Both the position numbers and the translations under genes were made by a program. The notes under the pieces were generated by a model. The model did not search any database. It had not been told where the DNA came from and saw only the letters and a list, made by a program, of their open reading frames with translations. 15,463 nucleotides of DNA from JBLMYQ01 sp050258375 (GTDB taxonomy: Bacteria > Bacillota > Clostridia > Acetivibrionales > UBA4821): positions 1 to 15,463 of the forward strand of contig JBLMYQ010000077.1 in NCBI GenBank assembly GCA_050258375.1, in the 5' to 3' direction. This document shows, piece after piece, positions 13,645 through 15,463 of this stretch; the stretch's first letter is position 1, and every line of letters starts with the position of its first letter.

Positions 13645-14139
13645 ATGGCAGAATTAGATGAAGACTTAATGGAGTTGGAAGAAGATACTCAAAAAGGCAG
13701 GTATCTTACTTTTACGCTGGGAAAAGAGTATTACGGCATTGAAATCAGGTATGTAACTGAAATTATCGGTTTGCAGCCAATAACGCAAGTGCCTGATTTG
13801 TCTGATTATGTAAAAGGAGTAATCAATCTGAGAGGCAGGATAATACCTGTAATGGATGTAAGATTGCGATTCAAGAAAGAAGAAATAGATTATGATGATA
13901 GAACATGTATCATAGTTATTGATATAAATAAAATGTTTATAGGATTAGTTGTGGATAGGGTTTCTGAAGTAGTAAATATTTCAGAGGAAAACATTTCGGC
14001 ACCCCCTAATTTAGGTAATAGTCACCATAATAAATACATAAAGGGTATAGGAAAAATCGGTGAGGACGTAAAACTTATACTTGATTGCGATAAGCTGTTA
14101 AATGATGAAGAGTATGCAGTAATCGAGCAATCAATTTAA
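13645..14139 (+). CDS. cheW: CheW chemotaxis coupling protein
   Basis: CheW links chemoreceptors to the kinase CheA in the cytoplasmic array. The CheW fold is clear: RYLTFTLGKEYYGIEIRYVTEIIG near residues 19-42, then VPDLSDYVKGVINLRGRIIPVMDVRLRF with the conserved NLRG, and the second barrel with FIGLVVDRVSEVVNI. The tail KLLNDEE is typical. The ATG at 13645 gives a 164-residue protein, matching the family. I chose it because AAAAGGAG (13629-13635) precedes it and the acidic MAELDEDLMELEE lead-in runs straight into the domain. The frame stays open for 42 codons further up, to an ATG at 13519 without SD. An MCP gene follows, 59 bases downstream. Confidence 0.93.
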   Translation: MAELDEDLMELEEDTQKGRYLTFTLGKEYYGIEIRYVTEIIGLQPITQVPDLSDYVKGVINLRGRIIPVMDVRLRFKKEEIDYDDRTCIIVIDINKMFIGLVVDRVSEVVNISEENISAPPNLGNSHHNKYIKGIGKIGEDVKLILDCDKLLNDEEYAVIEQSI

Positions 14140-14198
14140 AAATAATAAACTTTATAATTTTTGTTTTTAAATAATAAATTAAAATTGGAGGAAAAGTT

Positions 14199-15463
14199 AT
14201 GAAATGGTTTTGTAATCTTAAGATATCATTAAAGCTTCTTATTGGATTTATTTCAGTTGCTGTAATAGCAGGTATTATTGGGGTTGTAGGTATGATAAAT
14301 ATACGTGCTATTGATAAGGCAGATACTGAGATGTATGAAAATGTAACTGTACCTATGAGCGTAGTTGCAAATATTGCTATGTCTTTTCAAAGAGAGCGTG
14401 TTCATCTGAGGGATATGCTTTTAGCTTTGTCAGATGAGGCAATGGATAAAGAGGCTGATAATATTAGGCTTAGAGAGGAAGAAATAAGCAAGTCTGCAGG
14501 TGAATTAGCAAAGTATATGAATGATGAAAGAAAAAAGGTCTTGTTTAATGCTCTTGTAACCGCGCAAAAGAGTTTCGTACCTTTCGTGCAAAAAATAAGT
14601 GAAATTGCCAAAACCGGTAAGATTAAAGAGGCAACACAATATATGAAGAGCGGAGATGCAGCAAAAACTGCTGCGGCATATCAGGAAGCAATCGATAATT
14701 TGGTAAATGCAATGGTTAGTACAGCTAAAGAAAAATCCGACAGCAATACCAAAATTGCTAATGATGCTACTACCATGATGATAATATTCATTGCGATTGG
14801 AATGATATTGGCAATTATCGAAGGTATAATTATTTCAAACATGATAAGTAAGCCGGTCAGAAAGCTTGCTGAGGCAGCTCAAAGGCTATCAGCCGGAGAT
14901 GTAGATGTAGTTGTAAAAGCTGAAACAAAAGATGAGATTGGAGATTTAATGCTCTCTTTTTCTAATATGATACAAAATATGAAAGAGCAAGCTATGGACA
15001 TAAAGCGGATTGCAGATGGGGATCTTACTGTTGAGCCAAAACCCAAATCAGAAAAAGATGCTGTAGGAACCAGTCTTTGCGAGATGGTTGGAAAACTAAA
15101 TGATATCATGGCAAATGTAAATGCATCAGCAGATCAGGTGGCATCGGCTGCGACAGAGCTTGCTTCTTCAAGTCAGAGCTTATCACAAGGCTCTACAGAA
15201 CAAGCAAGTACGGTTGAAGAGCTTAACTCTAGTATGGAGGAAGTATCTGGACAGATACGGGATAATGCCGGCAACGCACAGCGTGCAAATGATTTTGCTG
15301 AAGGAGCAAAGGAAAAGGCAATGGAGGGTAATCAGCATATGGCTTCCATGCTGGCTTCAATGAATGATATTAATGATTCTTCCAAGGAAATATCAAAAAT
15401 CATCAAGGTTATAGATGAAATTGCTTTCCAAACCAATATTCTTGCTCTTAATGCTGCAGTTGA
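14199..15463 (+). CDS. Methyl-accepting chemotaxis protein (3' end outside window)
   Basis: This is a transmembrane chemoreceptor that signals through CheW and CheA. The first 421 codons are in the window and the frame is open to the edge. In order: a short basic start (MKWFCNLKISLK); TM1 at about 13-32; a periplasmic four-helix-bundle ligand domain (about 33-190, with QRERVHLRDMLLAL, typical of 4HB_MCP); TM2 at about 192-213; a HAMP domain (SKPVRKLAEAAQRLSAGDVDV, DEIGDL) with a second HAMP-like stretch (IADGDLTVEPKPKSEKDAVG); then the signalling helix with STEQASTVEELNSSMEEV. The sequence stops within the conserved hairpin tip, at VIDEIAFQTNILALNAAV. The ATG has GGAGGA 6 bases upstream. The four-helix sensor gives no ligand. 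It is probably cotranscribed with cheW. Confidence 0.95.
   Translation, partial: MKWFCNLKISLKLLIGFISVAVIAGIIGVVGMINIRAIDKADTEMYENVTVPMSVVANIAMSFQRERVHLRDMLLALSDEAMDKEADNIRLREEEISKSAGELAKYMNDERKKVLFNALVTAQKSFVPFVQKISEIAKTGKIKEATQYMKSGDAAKTAAAYQEAIDNLVNAMVSTAKEKSDSNTKIANDATTMMIIFIAIGMILAIIEGIIISNMISKPVRKLAEAAQRLSAGDVDVVVKAETKDEIGDLMLSFSNMIQNMKEQAMDIKRIADGDLTVEPKPKSEKDAVGTSLCEMVGKLNDIMANVNASADQVASAATELASSSQSLSQGSTEQASTVEELNSSMEEVSGQIRDNAGNAQRANDFAEGAKEKAMEGNQHMASMLASMNDINDSSKEISKIIKVIDEIAFQTNILALNAAV

Noticed and set aside
15121..15363. A + strand ORF inside the chemoreceptor signalling domain
   Set aside because: It is an out-of-frame shadow of the methyl-accepting domain, which is clearly coding in the other frame.
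1..15463. CRISPR arrays, tRNA or rRNA genes, insertion sequences
   Set aside because: No regularly spaced long repeats, cloverleaf-like or rRNA-like sequence, or transposase coding region was seen on either strand.

Overview
The window is AT-rich and carries strong AGGAGG-type ribosome binding sites. Three genes appear to start with TTG. The gene content (DegS/DegU, a DacF-type D,D-carboxypeptidase, RNase Y followed by YmdB, RimO-PgsA, CheW-MCP) points to a low-GC, endospore-forming-type member of the Clostridia. This is inferred from protein family resemblance; no database search was run. All protein genes are on the + strand except one RluA-family pseudouridine synthase.

Layout. 1-92: a Gly/Met-rich C-terminal coding fragment of unlike composition, ending in TAA. 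91-1014: the KH, HD and C-terminal part of RNase Y, with its membrane anchor and coiled coil missing, so the window opens with a broken or chimeric rny. 1023-1054: a strong terminator. 1151-1942: YmdB-type phosphodiesterase. 2056-3871: the DegS/DegU two-component pair (8-base overlap). 3876-3939: a large hairpin that ends a few bases after degU and buries both the Shine-Dalgarno and the start codon of the next gene, dacF (3937-5169). 5194-5210: a hairpin between convergent genes. 5252-6115: RluA-like synthase on the minus strand. 6181-6246: two promoter-like elements, followed by an SbcD-like nuclease (6273-7268), an overlapping SbcC/Rad50-like ATPase that stops straight after a zinc-hook CPVC motif (7265-8431), and a small coiled-coil protein (8481-8723). 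8741-8769: a promoter-like element, then rimO, pgsA, a 105-residue unknown and a NifS/IscS-type cysteine desulfurase (8807-12189), which look like one operon. 12324-13139: an exported lysine-rich protein of unknown function, closed by a good terminator (13158-13187). 13188-13644: a long, structured, gene-poor leader with a promoter, an 11-bp inverted repeat, repeated ACATTCT motifs and an orphan Shine-Dalgarno. 13645-14139: CheW. 14199 to the end: a methyl-accepting chemotaxis protein cut off by the window edge.

How the parts work together. RNase Y and YmdB belong to RNA turnover. DegS/DegU is a cytosolic sensor kinase and its response regulator. DacF trims peptidoglycan stem peptides outside the membrane. 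RimO, PgsA and NifS cover ribosomal protein modification, phospholipid synthesis and sulfur mobilisation; RimO needs iron-sulfur clusters, so a desulfurase in the same operon makes sense. CheW and the MCP form part of a chemoreceptor signalling array.

Most of the window is ordinary housekeeping. The parts most worth a second look are the half-length Rad50-like ATPase in its three-gene cluster, the rny junction at the left edge, the start-codon-burying hairpin in front of dacF, and the leader of the chemotaxis genes.
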